Assembly (NCBI GenBank): GCA_019054805.1
Contig: JAHQIY010000006.1
Span: forward strand, 4,464,001-4,528,000
From: Brachionus manjavacas
Lineage: Eukaryota > Rotifera > Eurotatoria > Ploima > Brachionidae
DNA: 64,000 nucleotides
Reading direction: 5' to 3'
Shown here piece after piece: positions 61,018-64,000 of this stretch; the stretch's first letter is position 1, and each line of letters begins with the position of its first letter. Position numbers and translations under genes: made by a program. The notes under the pieces are model-generated. The model was not told where the DNA came from. It saw nothing but the letters and a program-made list of their open reading frames with translations, and did no database searches.

Positions 61018-64000
61018 TTATTCATTATAGTTTGGATTAGAAAATTTCATCACTGGTAAAAAGTTGGTTTTTTTGCTAAATTTCATGTAAGCCATACCGA
61101 TTAGACCACCAATAATTAATCCGGCAATAATGACAACTAATGTTACAGCAAAAATTGTACCTCCACCAAATTTATTCTTTGGTCCTGCTTTATCAGCCGG
61201 GACAAGAGGCTCAATTTTGGTTATTTTTCCATCTTTTTGATAGTATAACCCTTAATAGAATTAGTCAATAAAAGCTTTAAAATTTATCTGAAATTTTACT
61301 AGAATAGTGATTCACATTCTTATTCGATTTGATTCCTAAATCGAGAAAATTTTTATCTATCAAATTTTCGCGGTACAGAGAGCATGCTTTTTGTTCAATT
61401 TCATAATCAAAACTACGACATAAATAACCATCTTGAAAGCTACATAATTCAGCACAGCCCTCAATCGACTGATTAAAAATATAAGATTGGGGTTTTATGG
61501 TTAATTGAGTTTGGGCAACAACTTCAAAATCATTAATTGCTCGAACTTAGAGATTTAAGATAACAGTTAACTTTTTCTTTTATTTAATAGACAAAATTTA
61601 CTCGAATAATGACTGCAAATGGCCGAGTATACAACATTAGGGTCTTTTTCTGTATTATGAACATTACTGTCACTTAAGAGACATCGATATGTTTCATCAT
61701 CTTTTTTGCACAAATTGAATGATCTACAATTCTTTTCCGCATTACACTTAAAAGCACATTCACTTGGACTTATAACATTGCTTAAACTGTAATCAACAAG
61801 CGCTGTCACTTTGAATGGAAATTCAATGTAATCATACAGAGGATCTCCTACAGAATAAATTGGCTATTATTTTAAATATTTTTTTTAAATAACATTAACT
61901 TATGAAAAGTGATGAACCGTTCACTGCTTCAATGGAGTTAAGTGAAACTGTAATATTTTGAGTGAGTAAGAGCAAATTTGCCCATTTGCATTCTTTGGTC
62001 TCATCATTGAATGAAAAACTTTCACAGTTAAAAGTGGGTTCAAAAATACACAATCTAGAGCATTCATCAATAGAGATCATGGATTTTTTGCGCAAGAATA
62101 TTGATGGATTTTCGCCCAAATAACTTTCTTGAAAGTCTGTATCTCTTAATAAAAGATCGAATCTGGAAAAATAGGAAGCTAAAAATTTTAAATAAAATTA
62201 AAAAATGAGCTAAAGTTTTAATAAATATACTCGAGCCGGTTGAGGCTGTGTTTTGTCCTTCAATTTGATCAAAAATATCTTCAGGTTCAAAAGTGTATAT
62301 TTTCTAAAAATCGACAAAATTAGTTTTAGGATTTTTTCATTTTTTTTCTGATACTTTTTGCTTTGTCTCAATATCAAATTTAAAGTCTTTTCTTAAAACT
62401 GCTTCTTTCACACTTCCATACATTTGATCAACTGTGGCGATATCAAAATCTTTTGTTGATTCTAAAAGAAAATGAAAAAAAGTTACGAAATTTTTAAAAT
62501 TTTTTGGAAATTAAATTACTAGAATAGTGCTCGCAAGCAGGAGCGGACTCGAGAGTAATACCAGGATCAGAAACTGTCAAGTCGTAAAAGCTACAGAAAT
62601 GACCATTAGCTGATGATGATGATGACTCCGGACAGTAATCAAAACTTCTGCAGATAAAATCAGGATCTGCAGTCAGTGTTTGAATTTCAGTTTTTTTCAA
62701 ACAAGCATCGGCACATTTTTTTGCAGAATCAGCTTGGATTTTGTATCTTACTTTAGATTGATCAATTCTAGAGTCGTTTACTTTTCTAAAATGAACTTTC
62801 AAAAATTTTACTAATTTTATAGATTTGAAAATTTTAAATAAATACTAATCGATTCGGCAGTTCCTGTGACTCCTGAACTGATAATAAAATTGCTGTTTTC
62901 AACCTTTATTCTGGGTGAAATTATTCTCAATGGTGAATATTCTAAGCCTTTTAGCGATTTTTTTATGGTTTCTTCAAATTGTTCTAAAACTGGTCTCTCG
63001 AATCTATTCATAAATTCCTTACGATCTATAAAAATTCTTGATTATTAAATTAAAATTTCACATTAAAATTGAATCTACCTAAGCCTTCTGGGATTTTGAA
63101 TTTCATATTAAACAAAGACTTGTCTTTTCCATAGAAACACTCACTGATATCAAATCTACGGTTATACGAGCCGGAGTCAAAGTTGTAAATGTGATTAATC
63201 AATTTTATGTTAAGCTAATTAAAATAATGAATAAAAATTTAAAAAAATATTGAATAAAAATTACATTTTCAAAAGTAACGTGAGCTGATATCGGAACAAC
63301 TTCTTCTAGTTGATCAAGGCCTTGGTCCAAATTAGCTATAACCTAGGAAGAAAAAATTAAAATGAAAATAATGAATATTTATAAAAATTTTTGTTTATTT
63401 TTTATTTAAGATTTTTAAGAATTACATTTTGAAAATAGAATTCCACTATAACTGGGCTTCCAGTCATATTCAAAATTGGAATATCAGTTCTTTTTGATAC
63501 AAAAACATCACATAAAATATCTCTTTCGTATCTCTTATTAAATTTATTTAAATTAAATTGATGTTATTTAACCATGTTTAGAAATTACTTGTCCGGCATA
63601 AAAATAAGTGTCATCTAGATAAAAAAATTGATGTGGTTCTGTAAGCTGAATAAGGGCTTTATTTCCTGTTTGAACCGGAAAAATATCACTTCGGGCAATT
63701 GAAAAAGTTCCGATAGGATAAAGAAGACAATTCTTATTGTCTTCATTAATAGCGTATCCAACTCCTTTTTTATAAATTATATAAAGTTAACATTTTTCTT
63801 ATCTAAATATTCAAATACCGCTTGTATAATCATGTATCGCCTTATAAGGGCCTTCCGTAAACAGCGGATTTGTTATTTTATTTGCTTCAAAGTCATATCT
63901 GACAGCCTTTAATGGTTTCGAATAATGTACATTAGTGCTTTTTTCATAATTAAATTTTTGCGAAATTATATCTTCGGTGAATGAAAAAGTGTCTGGAATT
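61018..64000 (-). CDS. Paralogous PAN/Apple-like type I membrane protein, N-terminus beyond the right edge
   Basis: Same layout as the gene at 53,683-59,378. The first codons in the window, IPDTFSFTEDIISQKF, align with VPESFSYITETINIKA of the neighbour; then HDYTSG, an intron at the same place, GVGYAIN; a CDVFVSKR exon; ISECFYGKD and the SPLRIISPRI exon at 63,011-62,817 (SPLRIARPRF in the neighbour). PAN/Apple-like units are at 62,802-62,494, 62,119-61,895, 61,809-61,567 and about 61,545-61,300. The final exon encodes a Gly-rich TM helix (VTLVVIIAGLIIGGLIGMAY) and the tail NFLPVMKFSNPNYNE before the stop at 61,018. Intron positions and short intron size match the neighbour, so these are tandem duplicates. 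FSNPNY again fits FxNPxY. The signal peptide and first third of the protein lie outside the window. Confidence 0.75.

Noticed and set aside
1-64000. CRISPR arrays, operons, bacterial promoters or a prokaryotic system
   Set aside because: Spliced metazoan genes throughout; no spaced repeats or operon-like packing seen.

Overview
This is a strongly AT-rich animal nuclear window with low gene density, split genes with mostly very short introns (about 36-50 bp, plus a few of about 1-2 kb) and long A/T-rich spacers. The proteins are metazoan: lysosomal alpha-mannosidase, an executioner-type caspase, TIMELESS, ANKLE2, a PTP-PEST-type tyrosine phosphatase and PAN/Apple receptor-like proteins. A small invertebrate with a compact AT-rich genome fits best, and a rotifer is my first guess, but nothing in the sequence fixes the taxon.

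Layout. 1-359: 5' coding end of an unrecognised gene (minus) running off the left edge. 360-13,354: about 13 kb without a recognisable intact gene, holding decayed LINE pieces and a possible aquaporin-like relic. 13,355-16,496: lysosomal alpha-mannosidase (minus), divergent from a small basic Lys/Ser-rich protein gene (17,585-18,415, plus). 19,650-20,633: a dead pogo/Tigger transposon. 20,842-22,047: an intronless caspase (minus). 22,730-23,170: LINE relic. 24,410-29,865: TIMELESS (minus, nine or ten coding exons). 29,866-32,139: a divergent spacer with a tRNA-Thr-derived SINE and a nearly perfect long-arm foldback element, then ANKLE2 (32,140-34,718, plus, four exons). 34,719-42,150: gene-poor. 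42,151-49,248: PTP-PEST-type phosphatase (plus, eight coding exons). 49,640-53,400: retroelement cluster (a fossil LTR-type RT fragment and a 5'-truncated LINE). 53,683-59,378 and 61,018-beyond 64,000: two tandem paralogous type I membrane proteins (minus), each with a repeated-module ectodomain, four PAN/Apple-like domains, one TM helix and a short tail ending in an FxNPxY motif.

The most interesting system is the tandem PAN-receptor pair. The tail motif matches the LDL-receptor-type internalisation signal, so these look like endocytic cargo receptors built on an ectodomain family I cannot name with certainty. The other genes are ordinary housekeeping genes and do not form a common pathway. 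TIMELESS (replication fork protection) and ANKLE2 (nuclear envelope reassembly) share a divergent intergenic region, but functional linkage is not shown.
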